DNA of 41,694 nt from Gammaproteobacteria bacterium (GTDB lineage Bacteria; Pseudomonadota; Gammaproteobacteria; RBG-16-57-12), in NCBI GenBank assembly GCA_022712945.1, contig JAFLJP010000027.1, forward strand, positions 1 through 41,694. Direction: 5' to 3'. The notes beneath the pieces are model-generated. The model was not told where the DNA came from. It saw nothing but the letters and a program-made list of their open reading frames with translations, and searched no databases. Within the stretch, counting starts at the first letter, position 1, and each line of letters starts with the position of its first letter. Below, piece by piece: positions 26,598 through 34,221 of the stretch. Position numbers and translations under genes: made by a program.

Positions 26598-27362
26598 ATG
26601 AAATTGAGAATATTGGGTTGTAGCGGGGGTATTGGTGGCGGGCTGCGCACCACGTCCTTGATGATCGACGATGATATTCTCATCGATGCCGGTACCGGTA
26701 TCAGTGAACTGTCACTGGGTGAGATGGGGGGGGTGCGGCATATTTTTTTAACTCACTCCCATCTGGACCATGTTGCCAATCTCCCTTTGCTCATCGACAG
26801 CATCTTTGAAAAAATCACATCACCGATTACTGTTCATGCTCAGCCCGCAACCATAAAAGCGCTGAAAGATCATATTTTCAACTGGGTTATCTGGCCCGAT
26901 TTCAGCTGCTTGCCGGATGAAGAGCACCCGGTGATGCTTTTTAGTGAGATGATACCCGGCAAGTTGGTCTCCCTCGGTGATCGTGAATTTGAAATGATAC
27001 CGGTCAACCACTCGGTGCCCAGCGTTGGTTTCTATGTTCGCCAGGGTGAAAATGCATTCGCCTTTAGTGGCGACACCACCACCAACGATACCTTTTGGGC
27101 CGGGCTTAATCTACGAGATCGGCTCGATGTGTTGATTATTGAAGTGGCGTTTCCGAATTCACAGTTGGCACTTTCAAGGGCGGCTTTCCACTACTGCCCC
27201 AGCTTGTTGGCTGAGGATATTGTTAAGCTAGAGCACAGCCCCAAAATCTATATTTCACACCCAAAACCTGGTCAGGAGAAAAAAATAGAGGATGAGCTTA
27301 AGGCTTGTGGCATCTGTGACGGGTTTATATGTTTGCAGGGGAGCGAATGTTTTGCGGTATAA
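26598..27362 (+). CDS. Metallo-beta-lactamase-fold phosphodiesterase (class II cyclic nucleotide PDE-like)
   Basis: A 254 aa protein with the di-metal motif LTHSHLDH (His53, His55, Asp57, His58), then a further His in VNHSVPSVGF, Asp in AFSGDTTTND and His in YISHPKPGQ. It resembles class II 3',5'-cyclic-nucleotide phosphodiesterases and RNase Z-like hydrolases. The N-terminal LGCSGGIGGGLRTTSLMIDD pattern is typical of the former. It would hydrolyse cAMP or another phosphodiester in the cytosol. There is no signal peptide. Its stop codon lies inside a TATAAT that probably starts ffh transcription. Confidence 0.8.
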   Translation: MKLRILGCSGGIGGGLRTTSLMIDDDILIDAGTGISELSLGEMGGVRHIFLTHSHLDHVANLPLLIDSIFEKITSPITVHAQPATIKALKDHIFNWVIWPDFSCLPDEEHPVMLFSEMIPGKLVSLGDREFEMIPVNHSVPSVGFYVRQGENAFAFSGDTTTNDTFWAGLNLRDRLDVLIIEVAFPNSQLALSRAAFHYCPSLLAEDIVKLEHSPKIYISHPKPGQEKKIEDELKACGICDGFICLQGSECFAV

Positions 27363-27363
27363 T
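27333..27363 (+). promoter_or_regulatory. Probable ffh promoter
   Basis: A perfect TATAAT (27358-27363) overlaps the stop of the preceding gene, 42 bp before the ffh ATG. The best -35 is TTGCAG (27333-27338) at a long 19 bp spacing, so the -35 assignment is uncertain. Confidence 0.45.
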
Positions 27364-27404
27364 GCCTCCCTACTCATCTTCCAATAACAAGGTCTGCTAT
27401 CGCC

Positions 27405-28784
27405 ATGTTTGAAAATTTAACCGATCGCCTTGGCCGCACGTTGAAAACCCTGCGTGGGCAAGGACGTCTGACTGAAGAGAATATCAAAGACGCTTTGCGT
27501 GAAGTGCGCATGGCGCTGCTGGAGGCAGATGTTGCGCTGCCTGTAGTGCGTGAGTTTGTTAATCACGTGAAAAATCGGGCTGTGGGTGAAGAGGTACACA
27601 AGAGCCTTTCACCGGGTCAGGCGTTGATCAAAATTGTTAACGAAGAGCTTACCGCGCTCATGGGTTCGAGCTGTGAAGAGCTGGATTTGGCCGCTCGTCC
27701 GCCGGCGGTGATCTTGATGGCCGGACTGCAAGGGTCGGGTAAAACCACCTCGGTGGGTAAATTATCCCTTTGGTTAAAGGAGAAGAAAAAGAAATCGGTT
27801 CTGGTGGTGAGTGCCGACATCTATCGTCCAGCGGCTATTGAGCAGCTGGAGACCCTGGCGAAAGAGGTCGGTGTGGAGTTCTACCCGAGCCGTATCGATC
27901 AGGATCCGGTTGATATTGCACAAGGGGCAATCCAGCACGCAAAAGTTAAAGCAATTGATGTAGTGCTGGTGGATACCGCAGGGCGACTGCATATTGATGA
28001 GTCGATGATGGGGGAAATTATTCGCCTGCATGCCGCCATTGATCCGGTTGAGACGCTGTTTGTGGTGGACTCCATGACCGGCCAGGATGCGGCTAATACC
28101 GCAAAGTCCTTCAATGAAGCACTTCCCCTAACCGGTGTCATTCTGACCAAAACAGATGGTGATGCCCGGGGTGGGGCGGCACTCTCTGTCCGTCAGATTA
28201 CTGGAAAGCCGATTAAGTTTTTGGGGGTTGGTGAAAAGAGTACTGCTCTTGAGGCATTCCACCCGGATCGTGTTGCATCGCGCATCTTGGGCATGGGGGA
28301 CATGCTGACCCTGATTGAGGACGCGCAGCAAAAAGTTGATCATAAAGAAGCCGAAAAACTGGCTAAAAAATTAAAGAAAGGGCAGGGTTTTGATCTGGAA
28401 GATTTTCGTACCCAATTGCGCCAGATGAAAAAAATGGGTGGCATTGCCAGTCTGATGGATAAGCTGCCGGGTGTTTCCAGTATTCCGAAAAATGTAAAAA
28501 ACCAGGTGGATGACCGAGAGTTGGTGCGCCTGGAGGCGATCATCAACTCAATGACCCCCGGTGAGCGCCGTAAACCAGAGATCATCAAAGGCTCGCGTAA
28601 GCGCCGCATTGCGGCCGGATGTGGTCTGCAGATTCAGGATGTTAACCGCCTGTTGAAACAGTTCAATCAGATGCAGAAGATGATGAAGAAAATGAGTGGC
28701 AAAGGAGGGCTGGCAAAAATGATGCGCGGCATGGGTGGTCGCATGCCGCCGGGCGGGCTTCCACCAGGCGGAATGCCCTTTTGA
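27405..28784 (+). CDS. ffh: Signal recognition particle GTPase
   Basis: A 459 aa SRP54 homologue that binds signal sequences and 4.5S RNA and delivers nascent membrane proteins to FtsY. N domain (1-90), then the GTPase with P-loop GLQGSGKTT (107-115), DTAGRLHID, and TKTDGDARGGAALS. The Met-rich M domain at the C terminus (RKRRIAAGCG, MQKMMKKMSGKGGLAKMM) ends in Gly/Pro/Met-rich repeats. The length is normal. The downstream rpsP operon is separated by 448 bp of repeats. Confidence 0.97.
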   Translation: MFENLTDRLGRTLKTLRGQGRLTEENIKDALREVRMALLEADVALPVVREFVNHVKNRAVGEEVHKSLSPGQALIKIVNEELTALMGSSCEELDLAARPPAVILMAGLQGSGKTTSVGKLSLWLKEKKKKSVLVVSADIYRPAAIEQLETLAKEVGVEFYPSRIDQDPVDIAQGAIQHAKVKAIDVVLVDTAGRLHIDESMMGEIIRLHAAIDPVETLFVVDSMTGQDAANTAKSFNEALPLTGVILTKTDGDARGGAALSVRQITGKPIKFLGVGEKSTALEAFHPDRVASRILGMGDMLTLIEDAQQKVDHKEAEKLAKKLKKGQGFDLEDFRTQLRQMKKMGGIASLMDKLPGVSSIPKNVKNQVDDRELVRLEAIINSMTPGERRKPEIIKGSRKRRIAAGCGLQIQDVNRLLKQFNQMQKMMKKMSGKGGLAKMMRGMGGRMPPGGLPPGGMPF

Positions 28785-28800
28785 CCCCCCTTTCGGTTAG

Positions 28801-28860
28801 GTAACATATTCAGCGCAGTAGAAAGTAAGAGCGGTATTTTAATAAATTCTACATCCCTTA
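28801..28860. repeat. Family A element, truncated copy 4 (inverted)
   Basis: Positions 28823-28860, read on the minus strand, match the first 38 bp of family A (TAAGGGATGTAGAATTTATT onward). The copy then breaks. Next to it, 28801-28816 reads GTAACATATTCAGCGC, like the outer end of the 41553-41694 element. It is therefore a deleted or composite remnant just after ffh. Confidence 0.6.
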
Positions 28861-28886
28861 TGCAATAATGACGCAGAAACTTTGCT

Positions 28887-28951
28887 CCCGTTCAAATGAT
28901 CTCAAGAGGCGCGTAGCTGGCCTACGTAACGATTGAGCTCGTTTGAACGGG
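28887..28951. repeat. Inverted repeat between ffh and rpsP
   Basis: CCCGTTCAAATGATCTCAA (28887-28905) pairs with TTGAGCTCGTTTGAACGGG (28933-28951) at 17 of 19 positions, around a 27 nt loop that contains its own GTAG/CTAC hairpin. No T tract follows, so it is not a classical terminator. It could be another palindromic element or an RNA structure. Confidence 0.5.
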
Positions 28952-29003
28952 GGTAAAAGAGCACGTCAGAGTGTAGATGTTATTTCGTGATCGTTCCTTA
29001 GCC

Positions 29004-29127
29004 TGTCGCTGTTCAGATTGCTCCTGAAATTCGCCAGTTCAAGGCAAGAAATGGCAAGTTTGCATGGGTAAATGATCATTTTTTAGCGCGGAAATGGTGG
29101 GTTTTGGGGGTGAGCTGAATAGTTACT
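29004..29127. repeat. Family B inverted-repeat element, copy 2
   Basis: Reverse-complement match over 124 bp to 10831-10954, sharing for example GCAAGTTTGCATGGGTAAAT on this strand. The ends are TGTCGCTGTTCAG and CTGAATAGTTAC. It is located 105 bp upstream of rpsP; the remaining bases to rpsP hold only its leader with GAGGG. Confidence 0.7.
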
Positions 29128-29232
29128 TCCATTTTTAGCTAAAATTGGGTAACATGTGCGCCCAAATTCATTACGATTCGGTCACATGGCGGGGTTGTTT
29201 AGTTTATGTACAGATTAGAGGGTTTTTAGTCC

Positions 29233-29478
29233 ATGGTTACTATTCGTTTGTCACGTGGTGGTTGCAAGAAACGTCCATTTTACAACATTGTTGTGAAAGA
29301 CAGTCGTACCAAGCGTGACGGTCGTTTCATTGAGCGCCTTGGTTTTTTCAATCCAACCGCTCAAGGTGCAGAAGAGCGTCTGCGTATTGATAATGAGCGT
29401 GTGGGTTACTGGATAGGTCAGGGTGCGCAAACCTCTGATCGTGTCGCTAGCTTGATCAAATCAGCTGCTAGCGCTTAA
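29233..29478 (+). CDS. rpsP: 30S ribosomal protein bS16
   Basis: An 81 aa S16 with the canonical start [20 protein letters not shown] and [14 protein letters not shown]. First gene of the conserved rpsP-rimM-trmD-rplS set; GAGGG precedes the ATG at about 10 bp. Confidence 0.98.
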   Translation: MVTIRLSRGGCKKRPFYNIVVKDSRTKRDGRFIERLGFFNPTAQGAEERLRIDNERVGYWIGQGAQTSDRVASLIKSAASA

Positions 29479-29522
29479 CTCCTGTACAGCCTGTTGCCAG
29501 TTCGAAGTGTTAAGGTTCTGAC

Positions 29523-30041
29523 GTGAATCAGGAAGAGCAGGAATTGATTGATGTGGGTCGGATTTCCGGCCTACATGGCGTTAAGGGGTGGGTGAAAATA
29601 TTCTCCTACACCGATCCCCGTGAAGGAATACTCAAATATAGCCCGTGGTTAGTTAAAGTTGATGGGCAGTGGCGTCAATTTAAACTCAATGCAGGTCGCG
29701 CTCAGGGTAAAGGGGTCGTCGCACACATAGAGGGTTACGACGATCGCGATCTGGCGGCAACGTTGATGAATTGCGACATTGCCATCCGGCGTGAACAGCT
29801 GCCGGTGGCGAAGCGCGGGGAGTACTACTGGATCGACCTGGTCGGTCTTGAGGTCGTCACGGTGGACGGAGCGCTGCTTGGTCATGTGAAAAAAATGATG
29901 TCCACCGGTGCCAATGATGTGCTGGTTGTTAACGATGTTAAAGGCGAAGAGTTGCTGATTCCTTTCGTTAAAGAGGTCTACGTTTTCGATGTTGATCTTG
30001 AGTCTCGCCGTATTACGGTTGACTGGCAGCTCGACTACTAA
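29523..30041 (+). CDS. rimM: 16S rRNA processing / ribosome maturation factor
   Basis: A 172 aa RimM, needed for late 30S assembly through binding of S19. N-terminal domain with VGRISGLHGVKGWVKIFSYTD, then a PRC-barrel C-terminal domain with YYWIDLVGLEVV, GANDVLVV and ELLIPFVKEVYVFDVD. The start is GTG, 44 bp after rpsP. Its TAA stop directly abuts the trmD ATG. Confidence 0.96.
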   Translation: MNQEEQELIDVGRISGLHGVKGWVKIFSYTDPREGILKYSPWLVKVDGQWRQFKLNAGRAQGKGVVAHIEGYDDRDLAATLMNCDIAIRREQLPVAKRGEYYWIDLVGLEVVTVDGALLGHVKKMMSTGANDVLVVNDVKGEELLIPFVKEVYVFDVDLESRRITVDWQLDY

Positions 30042-30785
30042 ATGCGAATAGAGCTGGTTACCCTGTTTCCCGAGATGTTTGATGCCATTATCGACTATGG
30101 TGTGACGGGGCGCGCTGTGGATCGGGGTCTTTTGAACCTGGGCTTTAATAACCCACGGGACCATGCAAAAGACCGTCATCGTACCGTTGATGACCGACCC
30201 TATGGCGGTGGCCCCGGCATGTTGATGAAGGTTGAGCCGTTAAAGGATGCCATTCAGGTGGCGCGTGAGCGGTTACCGGGTGATGCAAAGGTTATCTATA
30301 TGTCGCCTCAGGGGCGTGTATTAGATCAGGCTGGGGTTATCGAACTTTCCCAGTGTGATAATTTAATTGTTATTTCGGGCCGCTACGAAGGTGTCGATGA
30401 GCGATTAATTCAGTCGCAAGTGGATGAAGAGTGGTCCGTTGGTGACTATGTGTTAAGTGGCGGTGAGTTAGCGGCCATGGTGATGATTGACAGTGTGGCA
30501 AGGCTGTTGCCGGGTGTTTTAGGTCATCAAGAGTCGGCACTGCAAGACTCTTTTTACCAAGGGCTGTTGGATTGCCCGCACTATACCCGCCCTGAAAAAA
30601 TGGATGAGGGCGATGTGCCGGCAGTGCTGTTGAGTGGTGATCATCAGGCAATAGCGCGCTGGCGGCATCAGCAGGCGCTAGGGAGAACTTGGCTAAGAAG
30701 ACCGGATTTGCTGGAAGGCCAATCACTTAGCCGAGAGCAGCAGGGTCTTTTGCAAGATTTCTTGCAAGAAAACGAACAGAGTTAA
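30042..30785 (+). CDS. trmD: tRNA (guanine-N1-)-methyltransferase
   Basis: A 247 aa SPOUT (knotted) methyltransferase modifying G37 of tRNAs. Motifs: [38 protein letters not shown] and the knot region [19 protein letters not shown]. The start follows the rimM stop with no gap. The TAA stop is the first three bases of a 54 bp palindrome. Confidence 0.97.
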   Translation: MRIELVTLFPEMFDAIIDYGVTGRAVDRGLLNLGFNNPRDHAKDRHRTVDDRPYGGGPGMLMKVEPLKDAIQVARERLPGDAKVIYMSPQGRVLDQAGVIELSQCDNLIVISGRYEGVDERLIQSQVDEEWSVGDYVLSGGELAAMVMIDSVARLLPGVLGHQESALQDSFYQGLLDCPHYTRPEKMDEGDVPAVLLSGDHQAIARWRHQQALGRTWLRRPDLLEGQSLSREQQGLLQDFLQENEQS

Positions 30786-30836
30786 GGAAGCTCTGAACAA
30801 GTTTGGTGAAATCCAGACTTATTCAGAGCTTCCTTA
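30783..30836. repeat. Family D palindrome at the trmD-rplS junction
   Basis: TAAGGAAGCTCTGAACAAGT (30783-30802) and its reverse complement at 30817-30836 match at 19 of 20 positions, with a 14 nt loop. No T tract follows, so the hairpin is not a simple terminator. A half copy (18 of 20) lies at 5969-5988. It probably derives from a mobile element, but may also attenuate read-through to rplS. Confidence 0.6.
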
Positions 30837-30848
30837 GAGATTTTGGCG

Positions 30849-30854
30849 TATAAT
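30849..30854 (+). promoter_or_regulatory. Likely -10 element for rplS
   Basis: GTATAAT at 30848-30854 lies 26 bp before the rplS ATG, right after the palindrome. No good -35 is visible at 17 bp, where the palindrome arm falls. It suggests rplS has its own transcription start. Confidence 0.45.
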
Positions 30855-30880
30855 GCGCGCATAATTTTTGGGAGTAGGAA

Positions 30881-31237
30881 ATGAGCAATATTATCGATCA
30901 GATCAATGCGGAGCAGATGGGCCGCAAACTAGTGGACTTCAACCCGGGCGATACCATTGTGGTTCAGGTTAAAGTGACAGAGGGCACCCGTGAGCGCCTG
31001 CAGGCATTTGAAGGTGTTTGTATCGCCAAGCGTAACCGTGGCTTGAACTCTTCTTTCACTGTGCGCAAAATCTCCCATGGCGAAGGTGTTGAACGTGTTT
31101 TCCAGACCTACAGCCCGATTGTTTCTGACGTTCAGATCAAGCGCCGTGGTGATGTCCGCCGTGCTAAGCTTTACTATCTTCGTGGTTTGGAAGGTCGTGC
31201 AGCACGCATCAAGGAAAAACTGGTGGCTAAAAAGTAA
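30881..31237 (+). CDS. rplS: 50S ribosomal protein bL19
   Basis: A 118 aa L19 located at the 30S-50S interface. Motifs: [44 protein letters not shown] and [25 protein letters not shown] C terminus (here [21 protein letters not shown]). GGAGTAGGAA precedes the ATG. A strong terminator follows. Confidence 0.98.
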   Translation: MSNIIDQINAEQMGRKLVDFNPGDTIVVQVKVTEGTRERLQAFEGVCIAKRNRGLNSSFTVRKISHGEGVERVFQTYSPIVSDVQIKRRGDVRRAKLYYLRGLEGRAARIKEKLVAKK

Positions 31238-31274
31238 CGCTGCTCCATCACCGCAATTGGTGAGTGTGCAAAAG

Positions 31275-31307
31275 CAGGTGTCATGGCAACGTGACACCTG
31301 TTTTTTT
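31275..31307 (+). terminator. Rho-independent terminator of rplS
   Basis: A 9 bp perfect stem CAGGTGTCA / TGACACCTG with an 8 nt loop, followed by seven T residues. It closes the ribosomal operon before xerD. Confidence 0.93.
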
Positions 31308-31336
31308 ATGGGCTTGACCCACGAAAAAAATTGCCC

Positions 31337-32254
31337 ATGAGCAAATTTGACCAAATTAACCCGGATCAACAGCAGTTGATTGAGTCATTCATTGATGCGC
31401 TGTGGATGGAGCGGGGCTTGAGTGCCAACACCCTGGGTGCTTATCAAACTGATCTGGCCGCTCTGTCAGAGTGGCTTCAGCGCCAGAGTGCAACTGGCTT
31501 GCTTGAGGCCGAGCGTGAGCAACTTTTAAATTATTTAGCCCACCGCGTTCAACAGAAAGTAAGCCCGCGTTCAAATGCTCGGTTGCTCTCTTCAATACGA
31601 CGTTTTTATCATTATCAAATCAGAGAAAAACGACTGGAAGACGATCCCAGTGTGCGTATCGAGGCACCTAAAATTGGGCGCAGTCTGCCGCAGGCATTAA
31701 CTGAAGCTGAGATTGAAGCACTGTTTGATGTGCTTGATATTGAGCAGGCAAATGAGCTGCGTGATCGGGCGATGTTAGAGGTGATGTACGCTTCTGGATT
31801 GCGAGTCTCCGAACTGGTTGGGTTGCAGCAATCGCAAATTAATTTACGCCAGGGCGTGGCAAGAATTTTGGGGAAGGGGGCAAAAGAGCGCATTGTGCCC
31901 TTGGGGGAGGAGTCGATCGAGTGGCTTCAGCGCTATCTCACGTCAGCTCGCCCCGGTTTGGCGAAAGGAAATACAAGTGAAGTATTATTCATCTCCTCCC
32001 GTGGTACCCAGGTGACACGGCAAACATTTTGGTACGCGATTAAACGTTACGCACAACGCGCCGGGATTACAAAAAAACTCTCACCCCACACCCTTCGTCA
32101 CTCATTTGCCACTCATCTTCTTAATCATGGTGCTGATTTAAGGGTGGTGCAGATGTTGTTAGGTCACAGCGATCTCTCGACCACACAAATTTACACACAC
32201 ATTGCCAAGGCAAGGTTACAGGCGTTGCACGCAAAGCATCACCCACGGGGTTAG
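31337..32254 (+). CDS. xerD: Site-specific tyrosine recombinase XerD
   Basis: A 305 aa recombinase that resolves chromosome dimers at dif with XerC and FtsK. A SAM-like N-terminal core-binding domain covers residues 10-100. The catalytic residues are all present: Arg156 (SGLRVSEL), Lys180 (GKGAKER), His251 and Arg254 (HTLRHSFATHLL), His277 (LLGHSDLSTTQ) and nucleophile Tyr286. XerD rather than XerC is favoured by similarity of pattern and by the rplS-xerD-dsbC neighbourhood seen in gammaproteobacteria. The frame opens at a TTG (31331), but the ATG at 31337 is the natural start. It is a housekeeping recombinase, not an integrase of a mobile element. Confidence 0.92.
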   Translation: MSKFDQINPDQQQLIESFIDALWMERGLSANTLGAYQTDLAALSEWLQRQSATGLLEAEREQLLNYLAHRVQQKVSPRSNARLLSSIRRFYHYQIREKRLEDDPSVRIEAPKIGRSLPQALTEAEIEALFDVLDIEQANELRDRAMLEVMYASGLRVSELVGLQQSQINLRQGVARILGKGAKERIVPLGEESIEWLQRYLTSARPGLAKGNTSEVLFISSRGTQVTRQTFWYAIKRYAQRAGITKKLSPHTLRHSFATHLLNHGADLRVVQMLLGHSDLSTTQIYTHIAKARLQALHAKHHPRG

Positions 32255-32357
32255 CCCCAATTCAGCGTGCGGGTTAGAATCTTGGGCTGAACTATGGCAT
32301 AGTTACGCGGTCGAAACCAACGCCCGAACAGGGTATAACTTTTAGGTGGAAAATAGA

Positions 32358-33095
32358 ATGAAGAGAACGCTGGTGGCCATGCTGGCCCTATTGCTGAGCA
32401 GCGCTGCTGTCGCGGATGTCGATGCTGAAAACAATATTCGTCAGGCGATGAGTCAACTTGCACCTGATCTAAAGCTGGACTCAGTAAAGGCGTCACCCGT
32501 TACCGGTTTATACGAGGTAGTATTTGGTGCCGAGGTGATCTACCTCTCAAGTGATGGCAAATATCTGATTCAAGGAAGCATTATTGAGACTGCGACACGT
32601 AAGAACCTGACCGAAGATGCCCGTAGTGCAGGTCGTACCCAGGTTTTGAATGATTTGAAAGAGGAAGATATGGTGGTCTTTGCACCTGAAAAGACCGAGT
32701 ACACAGTGACGGTGTTTACCGATATTGATTGTGGTTATTGTCGTAAACTACATGATGAAATAGATGCATACAATGCACTGGGTATCAAGATTCGTTACGT
32801 CGCCTACCCCCGCGCGGGGGTGGGTTCTACCGCATTTAATAAAGCTGAAACCGTCTGGTGTGCGGATGATCGGCAGAGTGCTATGACCATTGCAAAAGCA
32901 GGCAAGTCACTGGAAGAGAAAATTAAAACAGGTGATATAACGCTGAAAGAGAACTGTGTTAGCCCGGTAAAAGATCAATACATGACCGCACGAGCGCTGA
33001 ACCTGAGTGGTACGCCAGCACTCTTTTTAGACAATGGTGAGTTAATTCCGGGTTATGTATCAGCAGAGCGCCTGATTGAACGTTTGAAACAGTAG
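32358..33095 (+). CDS. dsbC: Thiol:disulfide interchange protein DsbC
   Basis: A 245 aa periplasmic disulfide isomerase. Signal peptide residues 1-19 (MKRTLVAMLALLLSSAAVA), an N-terminal dimerisation domain, and a thioredoxin-fold domain with the active site CGYC at 125-128 (TDIDCGYCRKLH) and cis-Pro in GTPALFLDNG. The ATG at 32358 has AGGTGG at 8 bp; an upstream GTG in frame (32346) lies inside that site and is rejected. It would keep multi-disulfide proteins correctly paired and needs DsbD. Confidence 0.95.
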   Translation: MKRTLVAMLALLLSSAAVADVDAENNIRQAMSQLAPDLKLDSVKASPVTGLYEVVFGAEVIYLSSDGKYLIQGSIIETATRKNLTEDARSAGRTQVLNDLKEEDMVVFAPEKTEYTVTVFTDIDCGYCRKLHDEIDAYNALGIKIRYVAYPRAGVGSTAFNKAETVWCADDRQSAMTIAKAGKSLEEKIKTGDITLKENCVSPVKDQYMTARALNLSGTPALFLDNGELIPGYVSAERLIERLKQ

Positions 33096-33123
33096 TGTCC
33101 GCGCCCTTTGTGTCTGCTAAACA

Positions 33124-33150
33124 AGCCCTGGTGTTGAGCCGGGGTTTTTT
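33124..33150. terminator. Terminator downstream of dsbC
   Basis: CCCTGG / CCGGGG (one G-T pair) with a GTGTTGAG-type loop, followed by six T residues at 33145-33150. It is placed between convergent dsbC and fbpC. A moderately weak stem. Confidence 0.55.
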
Positions 33151-33168
33151 ATTGCCTCTGAGAGGGTG

Positions 33169-34221
33169 TTATACGCGAAAGGCAACCAGATGATCGGTAT
33201 CAAGACGAATACCAATTGGCTCACCAATCGGGTGGTTGTGGTGGCTGGGAACCAGTGAGAGTATCTCTGATCCGGTTGGTAGCGACAGGGTGTAGAGGAT
33301 CTGTGCACCGCGAAATGCCTTTGCTTTTACGATAGCCTGCAATGGACTGTCATCATCGTGAAGTACATCATCAGGGCGCAGTAACACGTCAACACCACAG
33401 TCGGCGCAACAAGGCGCATCAAACTCACCATCGATAATTCCCAGTTCTGTTCGAACACGCTCACCATCAACCACATCACCGTGAAGGAAAACCCCCTCAC
33501 CGACAAAGTTGGCCACAAAGCGACTATTAGGGCGATGGTAGAGGTTATAGGCGCTGTCCCACTGCTGTATGCACCCTTCATTCATCACCCCAATTACATC
33601 GGCAATCATGAATGCTTCCTGCTGGTCATGGGTGACGATAATCGCCGTCGCCTGCTCTTGCTTAAGAATATCGCGTACATCCAGGCAGAGCCGTTCACGC
33701 AGTGTGATATCCAGGTTTGAGAAGGGTTCATCCATTAACAGCAGGCGGGGGCGAGGGGCCAATGCACGTGCCAGTGCAATGCGTTGCTGTTGGCCACCAG
33801 AGAGTTCGTGGGGGTAGAGTTCGGCGGATTGTTCTAATCCAATCAGCGCCAGCATCTCCGATACCCGTCGTTGTCGCTGCTGCTTGGATTGGCCTTGTAG
33901 TCCAAAGGCGATATTTTCTGCCGCACTCATATGTGGGAAAAGGGCGTAGTCTTGAAACACCATGCCGATATGCCGTTTTTCAGCGGCCAGATGCAGTTGG
34001 CGACTGGCAATGGTTTTGCCCGCTAGGGTAATGGTGCCATTTTGCACTGTTTCAAAACCGGCAATACAGCGCAGTGCAGTGGTTTTTCCGCAACCGGATG
34101 GCCCTAACAGACAACCGATGTCACCCTGTTGAAGCGCCAGGCTCATCTCGTTCACAACCGTGGTTTCACCGTAGCGTTGTGTGATGCTGTTGAGTTCAAG
34201 CAAGTAGTCAGTGTTGGGCAT
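33169..34221 (-). CDS. fbpC: Ferric-iron ABC transporter ATP-binding protein
   Basis: A 350 aa ABC ATPase energising iron import. Walker A GPSGCGKTT (40-48), Q-loop MVFQDYALFPHM, signature ELSGGQQQR (139-147), Walker B LLLMDEP with Glu165, H-loop VTHDQQEA, and a C-terminal TOBE-type regulatory domain (about 240-350) with a CCADC cysteine cluster not usual for the family. It overlaps the permease gene by 14 bp. Iron specificity is inferred from the FbpA-type binding protein and the Fur box upstream. Confidence 0.92.
   Translation of the reverse strand: MPNTDYLLELNSITQRYGETTVVNEMSLALQQGDIGCLLGPSGCGKTTALRCIAGFETVQNGTITLAGKTIASRQLHLAAEKRHIGMVFQDYALFPHMSAAENIAFGLQGQSKQQRQRRVSEMLALIGLEQSAELYPHELSGGQQQRIALARALAPRPRLLLMDEPFSNLDITLRERLCLDVRDILKQEQATAIIVTHDQQEAFMIADVIGVMNEGCIQQWDSAYNLYHRPNSRFVANFVGEGVFLHGDVVDGERVRTELGIIDGEFDAPCCADCGVDVLLRPDDVLHDDDSPLQAIVKAKAFRGAQILYTLSLPTGSEILSLVPSHHNHPIGEPIGIRLDTDHLVAFRV

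Noticed and set aside
28785..29232. 4.5S (SRP) RNA gene next to ffh
   Set aside because: The gap lacks the conserved SRP RNA tetraloop hairpin sequence and is explained by three repeat elements.
31337..32254. Tyrosine recombinase as sign of an integrated element
   Set aside because: Length, motifs and the rplS-xerD-dsbC context identify it as housekeeping XerD; no attachment-site pair or phage genes are present.
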